Below, piece by piece: positions 25,150 to 33,676 of a stretch of 64,000 nucleotides of DNA (its first letter is position 1; every line of letters starts with the position of its first letter). The position numbers and the translations under genes were made by a program. The notes under the pieces are model-generated. The model did not search any database. It saw only the letters and a list, made by a program, of their open reading frames with translations, and was not told the DNA's origin. Source of the DNA: Altererythrobacter sp. (GTDB taxonomy: Bacteria; Pseudomonadota; Alphaproteobacteria; Sphingomonadales; Sphingomonadaceae); assembly GCA_017308255.1 (NCBI GenBank), contig JAFKFN010000019.1:1-64000 (forward strand), in the 5' to 3' direction.

Positions 25150-26428
25150 ACTCAATGCCACCCACGATCCCGCCCGCCGGAGCTGGGTCGAAAGCGCCAA
25201 TGCCGACGGGATCGACTTTCCGATCCAGAACCTGCCGTTCGGGGTGTTCGACGATGGCAAGGGCGCGCGCGGCGGCGTGGCGCTGGGTGACCGGATCATC
25301 GACCTGACCGCCCTGCTCAAGGCAGGGGCGATCTCCGGACCGGCTGCCGAAGCCGCCTGCGGCGAAAGCCTGCTTCCGCTGTTCGCCTGTGCCCGTCAGG
25401 ATGTTTCGGCCCTTCGGGCCGCCTTGTCCGATCTCTATCGGGCTGACGCGACCGGTGACCGCTCGGCCGCCGAGGCCGCGCTCGTGCCGATGAGCGACGC
25501 CACACTGTTGATGCCGGCCAAACCGGCGGCGTTCACCGATTTCTGCACCTCGGCCGATCACATCCTGCGCATGGCCGGCCGCGGCGGCCGCACGCCGATG
25601 CCCGCCTGGGCTACCCTCCCGGTGGCATACAATGGCCGCGCCAGTTCGGTTGCGGTATCGGGCACGCCGGTCGTGCGGCCGGTCGGCCAGGTCGTGCCGC
25701 CAGGCAGCAGCGCGATGGTGGTGGTGGCCGAGCCGATGCTCGATTTCGAGCTTGAGTTCGGCGCCTGGCTGGGCGGGCCCGTCAATGCCCTGGGCGAAAC
25801 GGTCGGCATGGCCCGTGCGGAAGAGATCCTGTTCGGCTGCTGCCTGGTCAACGACTGGTCGGCGCGCGCCATTCAGTTCTACGAGATGCTGCTCGGCCCG
25901 CACCTGGGCAAGAGCTTCCTGACCACGATCTCGCCGTGGGTCGTGACGATGGAGGCGCTCGCGCCTTTCCGGGTGGCCGGCCGTGGCCGCACCGGAGACG
26001 AGCCGGATCTGCCCGCCTATCTGAACGCGCCTTTCGACCGTCAGGCCGGCGGGCTGAACGTGGAAATGGTCGCCGAACTCGATACCGGCAACGGTCCGCA
26101 CACGATCGTGCGCACCAATGTGGCCGAGCTGTTCTGGACGCTGGCGCAGATGGTCACCCACCAGGCTTCGGGCGGCGCCCCGCTGGAGGTTGGCGACCTG
26201 ATCGCCACCGGGACCGTCTCCGGCGCGGCCGACGAGGCGCGCGCCTGCCTGGTCGAAATCACCAAGCTGGGCGAGGAACCGCTGGTTCTGCCCGACGGCA
26301 CGAAGCGCGTCATGCTGGAGGACGGCGATACGCTGACCTTGCGGGCCAAGGCGGTGGCGGAAGGGTATGTGCCGATCGGTTTCGGCCCCTGCGCCGGAAC
26401 GATCGCGCCGGCCAGGGTCGCGGCATGA
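25139..26428 (+). CDS. Fumarylacetoacetase (FahA-like)
   Basis: This is a 429-residue full-length fumarylacetoacetase with the N-terminal FAA_hydrolase_N domain (about 30-120) and the catalytic FAH domain (about 125-425). Diagnostic segments are FTDFCTSADHILRM, LPVAYNGRASSVAVSGTPVVRP, FELEFGAWLGGPVNALG, LVNDWSARAIQFYE and VGDLIATGTVSG. Such enzymes cut fumarylacetoacetate or close analogues to fumarate plus a keto acid. No homogentisate dioxygenase or maleylacetoacetate isomerase is nearby, so the substrate may be an analogue from ring cleavage. It overlaps both neighbours (11 and 4 bases), so the genes are translationally coupled. Confidence 0.9.
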   Translation: MPTELNATHDPARRSWVESANADGIDFPIQNLPFGVFDDGKGARGGVALGDRIIDLTALLKAGAISGPAAEAACGESLLPLFACARQDVSALRAALSDLYRADATGDRSAAEAALVPMSDATLLMPAKPAAFTDFCTSADHILRMAGRGGRTPMPAWATLPVAYNGRASSVAVSGTPVVRPVGQVVPPGSSAMVVVAEPMLDFELEFGAWLGGPVNALGETVGMARAEEILFGCCLVNDWSARAIQFYEMLLGPHLGKSFLTTISPWVVTMEALAPFRVAGRGRTGDEPDLPAYLNAPFDRQAGGLNVEMVAELDTGNGPHTIVRTNVAELFWTLAQMVTHQASGGAPLEVGDLIATGTVSGAADEARACLVEITKLGEEPLVLPDGTKRVMLEDGDTLTLRAKAVAEGYVPIGFGPCAGTIAPARVAA

Positions 26429-27480
26429 GCGGCGAGGTCTTCACTTGCGGCGACCGCAAGCCGATCCCGGTGAAGGCGCGCGGCAAGCACCTCGTCGTCG
26501 ATATCCATTGCCACCTCGGCATCCCGGCGGCCGATGCGATCGTGCAGGCCAAGTATCCGGGCCCTCCCCCCGGCATCAACGATTTCACCAGCGCCAAGAC
26601 GTCGGAAGTGAACCGCGCGCAGTTTGCCCAGATCGGCCGCACACTCAACACGCTCGACACGCGGCTCGCGGACATGGACCGGCTGGGGATCGACATGCAG
26701 GCGATCTCGCCCAGCCCGGGGCAGTATTTCTACTTTACCGATCCCGAAACCGGGCGCGACGCCGCCCGCGTGGTGAATGACGGCATGGCCGCCGCTGTCG
26801 CCCAGCATCCCGACCGCCTGATCGGCATGGGCACGGTGCCGCTGCAGAACGCCGAAATGGCGGTGGCCGAGATGCGCCGGTGCGTGAAGGATCTCGACCT
26901 GCGCGGCATCGAGATCAATTCCAACGTCAACGGCAAGGATTTCCATACCGAGGACCTGCGCCCCTTCTGGGCCGCCGCCGAGGAACTGGGCGTGCTGGTC
27001 TTCATCCACCCCTTGGGATTCACCCACGCCGCGCGGATGAGCGAGTATTACTTCAACAACCTGATCGGCAATCCGCTCGAATCCACCCTCGCCGTCGGCC
27101 ACTTGATCTTTGGCGGCGTGCTCGACGCCTACCCCGGGTTGAGGATCTGCGTCGCCCACGGAGGGGGCTACATGCCGGGATACTGGGGCCGGATGGACCA
27201 CGGCTGGCGCGCGCGCGCCGATTGTTCCGAACATTGCCGGCACGAACCGTCGAGCTACCTGCGCAAGCTGTGGCTCGACACGCTGGTATTCGACCAGGAT
27301 CAGCTCGATAGCCTCGTGCGCACGCATGGCGCCGACAAGCTTTGCCTCGGCACCGACTATCCCTTCGACATGTCCGAGCCCGACCCCATTGGGTTCCACG
27401 AGCGGCTATCGGAAGAAGACAAGGCGCGTATCCTCGGCCTCAACGCCGCCGCGCTCCTCGGCCTGGAACGCGCGGATTGA
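26425..27480 (+). CDS. Amidohydrolase, ACMSD-like decarboxylase family
   Basis: This is a 351-residue TIM-barrel amidohydrolase. The ATG at 26425 overlaps the fumarylacetoacetase stop (ATGA). Metal ligands HxH are His28 and His30 (DIHCH), with later HPLGF, AHGGGYMPGYWGR and LGTDYPFD. The stretch MGTVPLQNAEMAVAEMRRCVKDL and the block from FGGVLDAYPGLR match aminocarboxymuconate-semialdehyde decarboxylase closely. Family members decarboxylate ring-cleavage semialdehydes or aromatic acids; some act as C-C hydrolases (LigY). Here it probably decarboxylates or hydrolyses an intermediate between the ring-cleavage and FahA steps. Confidence 0.88.
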   Translation: MSGEVFTCGDRKPIPVKARGKHLVVDIHCHLGIPAADAIVQAKYPGPPPGINDFTSAKTSEVNRAQFAQIGRTLNTLDTRLADMDRLGIDMQAISPSPGQYFYFTDPETGRDAARVVNDGMAAAVAQHPDRLIGMGTVPLQNAEMAVAEMRRCVKDLDLRGIEINSNVNGKDFHTEDLRPFWAAAEELGVLVFIHPLGFTHAARMSEYYFNNLIGNPLESTLAVGHLIFGGVLDAYPGLRICVAHGGGYMPGYWGRMDHGWRARADCSEHCRHEPSSYLRKLWLDTLVFDQDQLDSLVRTHGADKLCLGTDYPFDMSEPDPIGFHERLSEEDKARILGLNAAALLGLERAD

Positions 27481-27586
27481 GCGACGCGCCCAGCCAGATG
27501 GTCCGAACGCTGATCGGGCCTGGCGCGGCTCCCACCCCGCGCAACCTGCGGGCATCCCGATGATACCGAGAGACGGAGATGCTCTG

Positions 27587-28882
27587 ATGAACGAGGATGC
27601 TCCTTCGGTATCCCGGCGCACGGCCGTCTGGGTGCTCTTCCTGCTGTTCCTGGCCAATGTCCTGAACACCGGCGACCGCACCTTGCTGGGTGTGGTGACA
27701 GAGGAAGTTCGCAGCGATCTCCTGTTGTCGGACACGCAAATGTCGCTTGCCAACGGGTTGTTCTTCACTGTGTTCAACCTGGTCGGCGGCCTGTTCCTTT
27801 CGCGCATGATCGATCGCGGCAACCGGACGCGTATTCTGGTCTTCGGCATCATCGGCTGGTCGGTCGCCACCGCGGCGACCGGACTGGCGAACAACTTCAC
27901 GACACTGGCGATCGCGCGCATTGGCGTGGGCCTGGGCGAAGCGACGGCCTTTCCCGCGGCGATGTCGCTCATTCCCGACTTGTTCCGCGCTCAGGCGAGC
28001 GGGAGAGCGGTGGCGGTGTTCCAGTCGAGCGCCTTCATCGGCATAGTGGGCGGGGCGATCATGGCCGGCGTTCTCGCGGCGATGGCAGGTTGGCGGACGA
28101 TGTTCTTCTGGGCGGGCGGCGTCGGCGTCGTCCTCGCCCTGGTGATGCTGGTGACGACGACGGAGCCGTCGCGGGGGAGCGGCGGGGGCCGGCCCGCCCT
28201 GTCTGTCGGCACCTTTCCCGACTTGTGGGAAGGCCTGTGCCGGCTTTGGGGGGAGCCGGGCCTCGCCCGCCTCGTGGTCGGCTATGGCATCGCCGGGATG
28301 CTGACCGCGGTTCTCGCAGCCTGGGGCCCGGCCTTTCTGCAACGCTCGCACGGCGTGCCGCTGGCGCAGGTCGGGGTGGTGATCGGCCCCGCGGTCGGGA
28401 TCGGCGGCATCGCCGGCACTCTCTTCGCCGGTTTTCTTGCCGACACAGTGCGCCGGCGGGCCGGCTCGGCCGATGCCATACTCTGGATACCCACCATCAC
28501 GATGCCCCTTTCGGTGCCGTGCGTGCTGGGCTTCGCCTTCCTGCCGTCTCTCTCGCTGACGATGGCAAGCGCCGCTCTGATGAACTTCCTGCTTGCCTGC
28601 GCGATCATCCCGAGCATCAACTTCGCCGTCGACAAGGCCGCGCCCGGCGACCGGGGATTGACCGCCACGGTCATGCTGGCCTCGGCCGGATTGATCGGCA
28701 GCACGCTGGGGCCCTTTATCGTCGGGGTGCTGAGCGATTACCTCAGTGCCGCGCTGGGGGAGGAGAGCCTTCGCTATGGCATCGCCGTCATGGCCGCGGC
28801 GCCGCCGATCGGAACCCTCTTCATCTTCGCGGCCAAGCGGTCCGCAGCGAATGGGCAGGCCCTTGCCCTGGAGGGTGCTTGA
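27587..28882 (+). CDS. MFS transporter, spinster-like
   Basis: This is a 431-residue inner-membrane carrier with 12 predicted segments. The first helix includes FLLFLANVLNTGDRTLLG, the TM2-3 loop is SRMIDRGNRTRI, and VGLGEATAFPAAMSLIPDLF lies in TM4/5. The ATG at 27587 follows GGAG by eight bases; an upstream in-frame ATG at 27560 lacks this. It is last in the TetR-controlled operon, 106 bases after the amidohydrolase. It probably moves the aromatic substrate across the inner membrane after TonB receptor uptake. Confidence 0.86.
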   Translation: MNEDAPSVSRRTAVWVLFLLFLANVLNTGDRTLLGVVTEEVRSDLLLSDTQMSLANGLFFTVFNLVGGLFLSRMIDRGNRTRILVFGIIGWSVATAATGLANNFTTLAIARIGVGLGEATAFPAAMSLIPDLFRAQASGRAVAVFQSSAFIGIVGGAIMAGVLAAMAGWRTMFFWAGGVGVVLALVMLVTTTEPSRGSGGGRPALSVGTFPDLWEGLCRLWGEPGLARLVVGYGIAGMLTAVLAAWGPAFLQRSHGVPLAQVGVVIGPAVGIGGIAGTLFAGFLADTVRRRAGSADAILWIPTITMPLSVPCVLGFAFLPSLSLTMASAALMNFLLACAIIPSINFAVDKAAPGDRGLTATVMLASAGLIGSTLGPFIVGVLSDYLSAALGEESLRYGIAVMAAAPPIGTLFIFAAKRSAANGQALALEGA

Positions 28883-29013
28883 GCGGGCGGATCATCTCGA
28901 ACCTCGGGGCGACCGATGGCCATATCGGCGGCGAACCCCAACTTGCCCGTTATCGCGGACAGGGCAATCAGTGCCCGCGATCTCGGTGAATTCTAAACTC
29001 TGGGAGAAGCAAG

Positions 29014-29331
29014 ATGCGTAACGTTTTCTATGGTTTGTCACTCTCGGCCGCTGTTATCGCAACGGGCGTTGCCGCGCCCGCCGCATTGGCGCAGTCCGCC
29101 CAATCGGCGCACTATTCGGTCGGTGAGACCAAGGTCGGCAAGCTGCTCGACGATCCCGCCGCGGCGGAGATTCTGAAGCGCCTGATACCCAGGACTTTCG
29201 CAAACGAGATGTTCCAGACGCTCGGCCGCGATCTCACGCTCAAGGCGATACAGCAGTACGAGCCCGAAGAGCTGTCCGATGCCAACCTGGAAAAGATTCA
29301 GGCGGAATTCGACAAGATCCCGGCCAAATAA
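29014..29331 (+). CDS. Small secreted protein of unknown function
   Basis: This is a 105-residue protein with a clear Sec signal peptide (cleavage near ALAQ, residue 27) and about 78 mature residues. The mature part has YSVGETKVGKLLDDPAAAEILKRLIP and ends in a helical LSDANLEKIQAEFDKIP. I recall this VGxLLDDPxAxxIL module as a free-standing protein or as a C-terminal domain of secreted esterases and glycosidases. That fits the secreted alpha/beta hydrolase nearby at 29549. There are no catalytic residues to point to. A GGGAGAAG ribosome site precedes the ATG. Confidence 0.75.
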   Translation: MRNVFYGLSLSAAVIATGVAAPAALAQSAQSAHYSVGETKVGKLLDDPAAAEILKRLIPRTFANEMFQTLGRDLTLKAIQQYEPEELSDANLEKIQAEFDKIPAK

Positions 29332-29548
29332 GGCCTCCGTCCTGCGCCCCGGGTTCTGCGCTTGGAGAGAGCCACGCAGCGGGGCGGATCACGCGGATCG
29401 CCTTGAGCGCTTCCCCGGTGTCCGTGCGGATAGCGCGGACGCCGGGTATCCCGGAGGCCGGCCCGGTCCAGCTCCTGCCGGGCCGCCTCCGGGTAACACG
29501 TCGAGGCGCAGGGACGGACATTGTCCGGCCCGCTCTTCCTCCATTCGT

Positions 29549-30436
29549 TCACTTGCCCTTCGTGTGCGCGGCGAAGAAGCGGAAGATGTCGGGCATCCCG
29601 TCGGCGATGATAGTGCCGTGATCGCGGCCCGGCATCTCGATGTATTCGCCGTTTATGCCAAGCTCCTTCATGGCGGCCGACCAGGTGCGGGTGTTGGTGG
29701 GCGGGACAACCGGATCCTTATCGCCCTGCGTGATCATGAGCGGCAGGTTGGCCGCCTTTATCGGGGCGAGGATGTCCTTCTGATTGGGCTGCATCATGAA
29801 TGCCGCCGGGGCGATCGCCGCTATGGCCGCCCAGCGATCGGCGTACTTCTGGCCGAGAAACAGCGTGCCGGCGCCGCCCATGGAATGGCCCATCAGGTAG
29901 GTGCGGTTGGGATCGACATCGAACTCGCTCTGGGCAAGGGCGAGGACGTTCATCACATCCTTCTCGGACAGCTCGGTGAGGTTGGGGGGCTCGACCTTGC
30001 CCCCGCCGATCACGATCACGGGTGAGCCGTACCAGCCGGTGGCGTTGTAGCCCATCGGCCCGACCACGATGTAGCCGCCCTCTTCAGCCAGATCGATCAG
30101 GCGCCCGCGTACGATGAAGTTGGAATCGCCCCCATAACCATGCAGCGCAACGATCAGCGGAGCGGGGACGCCGGGCTTGACCTTGGACGATACGAACAGG
30201 GTGTACGCCATATCCTCGTTCGTATCGGCGAAGTGATAGCTCCGCTGTTGCACGCGCGGATCGGGCTCCATGCGCATCGGGGCGCTAGGGGGGCCGTTAG
30301 CCTGGCGCGCGCCAGCCGGGGCCTGGGCGGAACCGGGCTGCGAGACAGCCAACGTTGCCGTGGCAACGATTGCTAAAGCGCCATATACGCGCGCCAGCGG
30401 TGTCTGGACGCGCCGTGATGTCAGCGAACCGAGCAT
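29549..30436 (-). CDS. Secreted alpha/beta-hydrolase (esterase/PHB-depolymerase-like)
   Basis: This 295-residue exported enzyme has a signal region covering about residues 15-38, ending near GSAQA. The alpha/beta fold shows VALHGYGGDSNFI as the oxyanion region, nucleophile Ser in MGHSMGG, Asp in TQGDKDPVVPP and His in GRDHGTII, so the triad is complete. It resembles LpqC/PHB-depolymerase-type feruloyl or acetylxylan esterases. A role in releasing aromatic esters outside the cytoplasm would suit the cluster but is inference. It is convergent with the small secreted protein gene; 217 bases between them hold no convincing gene. Confidence 0.87.
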   Translation of the reverse strand: MLGSLTSRRVQTPLARVYGALAIVATATLAVSQPGSAQAPAGARQANGPPSAPMRMEPDPRVQQRSYHFADTNEDMAYTLFVSSKVKPGVPAPLIVALHGYGGDSNFIVRGRLIDLAEEGGYIVVGPMGYNATGWYGSPVIVIGGGKVEPPNLTELSEKDVMNVLALAQSEFDVDPNRTYLMGHSMGGAGTLFLGQKYADRWAAIAAIAPAAFMMQPNQKDILAPIKAANLPLMITQGDKDPVVPPTNTRTWSAAMKELGINGEYIEMPGRDHGTIIADGMPDIFRFFAAHTKGK

Positions 30437-30496
30437 TCTTCCCTCCCTGTAAATCGGCGCCCTGTTTTCGAGCTGCCTGTCTTTCCCTTGCGTCCG

Positions 30497-30991
30497 TTAG
30501 CGGTGGATCTTCTTCAGGAGCCGGCGCAATTCCTTCGCTTCGGCATCGGTGAGGTCGCTGGTGAGCGCGGCGTCGGCCTGGCGAACCAGCGCTCGAAGAC
30601 GGTGCAGCTCCTCTTCCCCGTGCTGCGTCGGATAGACGCCAGAGTACCTGCGGTCGCCCCGGATCTTTCGACGTTCCACGCACCCGCGCTCTTCCCAGAA
30701 ATCCACCGCAAGAGTCGTAGCCGGACGGGTCAAAGCGAGCGCCGCCGCGAGTTGGGTCTGCTGCAGACCGGGGTTTCGGCCGATCACCTCCAGAATCGAG
30801 TAGCGATGAGGCGTGATCCCGGAATCGCCGAATTCACGGGCCAAGAGGCCGTGGCCCAGAATCCAGACGAGCTTGACCGAGAATCCGGTGAGATCGGTCA
30901 GGATCCCGTGATCGATCTCGTGCCCCTCCAACGGCGGAGTCCGATATCTCACATCGGCGAGAGGATCAGCAGTTCCGGCGGCGCTTCTCAT
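30497..30991 (-). CDS. MarR-family regulator
   Basis: This is a 164-residue protein with a MarR winged helix at about residues 50-135: RYSILEVIGRNPGLQQTQLAAALALTRPATTLAVDFWEERGCVERRKIRGDRR, with the wing Asp-Arg-Arg and a C-terminal dimerisation helix. MarR proteins of this size commonly sense phenolic acids or their CoA esters. It is divergent from the second TonB receptor at 31108, with two palindromes in between. It probably represses the receptor and possibly the esterase located 60 bases downstream. Confidence 0.9.
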   Translation of the reverse strand: MRSAAGTADPLADVRYRTPPLEGHEIDHGILTDLTGFSVKLVWILGHGLLAREFGDSGITPHRYSILEVIGRNPGLQQTQLAAALALTRPATTLAVDFWEERGCVERRKIRGDRRYSGVYPTQHGEEELHRLRALVRQADAALTSDLTDAEAKELRRLLKKIHR

Positions 30992-31038
30992 GGTTCCAGC
31001 ATGCTCCCTCTGCCCAAGCTACACAAGCCAACGGTTAT

Positions 31039-31063
31039 TGCATATGCAGGTTATCGACGATAA
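31039..31063. promoter_or_regulatory. Two palindromes between MarR and TonB receptor genes
   Basis: TGCATATGCA (31039-31048) is a perfect 10-base palindrome, and TTATCGACGATAA (31051-31063) is a perfect 6+1+6 palindrome two bases further on. They sit in the 116-base divergent region of the MarR regulator and the second TonB receptor. The second is a plausible MarR core. An alternative receptor start at 31063 would abut it, but the start at 31108 with GGGGGG upstream is better. Confidence 0.55.
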
Positions 31064-31107
31064 TGGATGTTGCCGATAAATATTTCGTCAGATTGGGGGG
31101 AATCGAC

Positions 31108-33531
31108 ATGAGGTGCGAGGGGGATAACATCGTGCGGCGAACGGGCCGCCTTCGGCTGATGGTATCGGGCGCTATGCTGACATCAGCTTGCTTGGGAGCG
31201 ATCAGCGTCCCCGCCGCCGCGCAGAGTTCGGCGGAGCGGGAGACGCAATCAGAGGCAACGGCCGGCCAGGGAAGCGAAATAGTCGTGATGGCACGCCGGC
31301 GTGAGGAATCGCTGCAGGAAACGCCGATCGCCATCTCCGCATTCAGTCCTGAAGTACTCGAAATGCGGCAGATCCATACGACTCAGGACCTTGAGCGGAT
31401 CACGCCCAGCCTGCAATTCAAACCCGCAGGGCAATTATCGGGCAACAGCGCTGCCTCTGTCGTGTTCATCAGAGGCGTGGGCCAGGTGGACCCGACGGCA
31501 GCCGTCGATCCGGGTGTGGGCATCTATATCGACGAGGTCTACGTCGGCCGCTCGGTTGGCGGGACCATCGAATTCGGCGATATTGCCGGTGTCGAAGTGT
31601 TGAGGGGGCCGCAAGGCACCTTGTTCGGTCGCAACACGATCGGCGGCGCCATTCTGGTTCGAACGCGTGAGCCCGATTTCGATGAACTTTCTGGACGGGC
31701 TCGCTTCCGCGCGGGCAATGACAACCTGTTCGAAGGATTTGCCGCGATCAATCTTCCGATCGCGGAAACGATGGCCGCGCGTGTTTCGGGCGGCTTTCGC
31801 AAGCGCGACGGTTACGTCATTCGCGCCTACGACGGCCTGGATCTGGGCAACGAAGACATCGTGACGATGAACGGCGCTTTCCGTTGGGAACCGGCGCCAG
31901 GCTTCCACCTCTCGCTGCGTGCCGACTATACCAAGCGCGACGAGAACGGCGCTCCTTTCACTTTCGCCGAGATCGACGAGAAGGCGCCGGTGGCCGCGAT
32001 CGTCAGCGTCGCGGCCGGTTGCCCCGGCGCGACGATCCCGTTTGCCCCGATCGCGCCGGGCGATCCGCGTTTCGGCGCCCCATCAGTACCGCTCATCGAC
32101 GACCCGCGCTGCGCCAACGATTTTCAGGCGCTCGGAAACTTCGTGAACGGAGGCACCGCGGCCGTCACCAGCACCTCCGAGGTTTGGGGCGTGTCCGGAA
32201 CGCTGCGCTACGACCTCACCGATGATCTGCTGGTGAAGAGCATCACTGCCTACCGATCGACCGAATCTCGTGGCATTCGCGATGCCGACAACACGCCATT
32301 CGTGATGATCACCACCGATGTTGGCGGCGAATCGACCCAGTTCAGCCAGGAACTGCAGCTTCAGTACGAACGCGGCAGCGTCAGTGGCATCCTAGGCGGA
32401 TATTACTTCGACGAAGATACATTCGAGCGCGCCACGGTACCGCTGGCTTTCCCGCCATCGCCGCCCGTGATCTCTTCGTTGTTGGCGGGTGGTCCGGGTT
32501 CGCGCGACCTGCAGCTTTCCGATCTGGAAACGCGATCACTGGCAGCGTTCGGCGAACTCTCCATCAAGCCGGTGAGCGGCCTCGAGCTTAGCGGTGGCTT
32601 ACGCTACACCGAGGACCGCAAGACCTATAAGGGCACGGTGATGAACCTTTTCCCGGCCACCCAGCCCGATCCCGATCCACTCCCGACACTGGCAATTCCC
32701 GAAGGCGGGCCGCTGTTCATCTATGATCGGCCCTATGTCGAAACGTTTTCCGCGCTCACCGGATCGGCCAGTGCCCGCTATGACTTCAGTGCCTGGCTCA
32801 ACGCCTACGTGTCCTATTCGCGCAGCTTCAAGTCAGGCGGTTTCAACACCCGGTACAATGCGTCGCCTGCTGGTTTCGTCCCGGTTCCCTTCGACGAGGA
32901 AACGGTCGATTCATTCGAGTTGGGCGCAAAGATGGACTTCGGCAAGGCTCGCCTGAACCTCGCCGCGTTCCAGACCAATTATGATAACATCCAACTGATC
33001 TTCCGAGAAGGCGTGGTCCCGCTGCTGTTCAACGCAGGTAGGGCCCGCATTCGCGGCTTGGAGGCGGAGTTCAGCTATCGTCAGGGCGGCGGGCTCGTGT
33101 TCGACGGGGCGGTGAGTCTGTTGGACGACGACCTTCTGGAGATTACGCCTGTGCCGGGAGCCACTGCGACCGTCGCACCGGGCGATGATCTTCCCTTCAC
33201 GCCCGGCTTCCAGGGCAATTTCGGGATCGGCTACGAATTCGCCTTCAACGACCGGCTCACCCTGACCCCACGCTTCGACGGCAGTTATACATCCAAGTTC
33301 ACCTTCATCACCGGTAGCGTGCCCAGCATCGAGGAGAACGGTTACTTCGTCGGCAATGCATCGATCGCGCTCGACGTCGACGACCGCTGGTCGGTCACGG
33401 CAGGCGTCGCGAATATCTTTGATGAGGAGTACCTGATCCAGGGCAATGCCTCATTGGGGACCCTGGGATACGCCGAACGCATGTTTGCCCGGCCGCGCAA
33501 CTGGTACATCCAAGTCGCCGCCGAATTTTGA
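31108..33531 (+). CDS. TonB-dependent outer-membrane receptor, second copy
   Basis: This is an 807-residue receptor. The ATG at 31108 follows a GGGGGG ribosome site. The signal peptide ends near PAAAQ, TonB-box-like EIVVMARRREESLQETP is at about residues 57-73, the plug domain contains VEVLRGPQGTLFGRNTIGGAI, and the barrel ends in VAAEF. It belongs to the same broad class as the 17873 receptor but is clearly different in sequence. It has no STN domain. It is followed by a strong hairpin and then an aldehyde dehydrogenase. It probably imports a phenolic ligand sensed by the divergent MarR. Confidence 0.93.
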   Translation: MRCEGDNIVRRTGRLRLMVSGAMLTSACLGAISVPAAAQSSAERETQSEATAGQGSEIVVMARRREESLQETPIAISAFSPEVLEMRQIHTTQDLERITPSLQFKPAGQLSGNSAASVVFIRGVGQVDPTAAVDPGVGIYIDEVYVGRSVGGTIEFGDIAGVEVLRGPQGTLFGRNTIGGAILVRTREPDFDELSGRARFRAGNDNLFEGFAAINLPIAETMAARVSGGFRKRDGYVIRAYDGLDLGNEDIVTMNGAFRWEPAPGFHLSLRADYTKRDENGAPFTFAEIDEKAPVAAIVSVAAGCPGATIPFAPIAPGDPRFGAPSVPLIDDPRCANDFQALGNFVNGGTAAVTSTSEVWGVSGTLRYDLTDDLLVKSITAYRSTESRGIRDADNTPFVMITTDVGGESTQFSQELQLQYERGSVSGILGGYYFDEDTFERATVPLAFPPSPPVISSLLAGGPGSRDLQLSDLETRSLAAFGELSIKPVSGLELSGGLRYTEDRKTYKGTVMNLFPATQPDPDPLPTLAIPEGGPLFIYDRPYVETFSALTGSASARYDFSAWLNAYVSYSRSFKSGGFNTRYNASPAGFVPVPFDEETVDSFELGAKMDFGKARLNLAAFQTNYDNIQLIFREGVVPLLFNAGRARIRGLEAEFSYRQGGGLVFDGAVSLLDDDLLEITPVPGATATVAPGDDLPFTPGFQGNFGIGYEFAFNDRLTLTPRFDGSYTSKFTFITGSVPSIEENGYFVGNASIALDVDDRWSVTAGVANIFDEEYLIQGNASLGTLGYAERMFARPRNWYIQVAAEF

Positions 33532-33539
33532 CGGGGGGA

Positions 33540-33578
33540 GAGAGCGTGGCCGGCGGCTGGTTCGCTGGCCACGCTCTC
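33540..33578 (+). terminator. Strong stem-loop after TonB receptor
   Basis: GAGAGCGTGGCC (33540-33551) pairs perfectly with GGCCACGCTCTC (33567-33578), leaving a 15-base loop, nine bases after the receptor stop. No T-tract follows, so it may be a factor-dependent terminator or an RNA-stabilising hairpin that lowers expression of the downstream ALDH relative to the receptor. Confidence 0.6.
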
Positions 33579-33676
33579 GGTTCCCGGGCGTTTGCCGGTT
33601 CTCTTGGCGGCGCAGGGCCGTTACATTGTGTTTCACACGCCCAAGCGGGTCGTGCAGCCAGCAGGAGCATTGAAAA

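Noticed and set aside
29332-29548. Possible gene remnants between the small secreted protein and the esterase
   Set aside because: Short open frames on both strands lack start signals and show no family resemblance; kept as non-coding.
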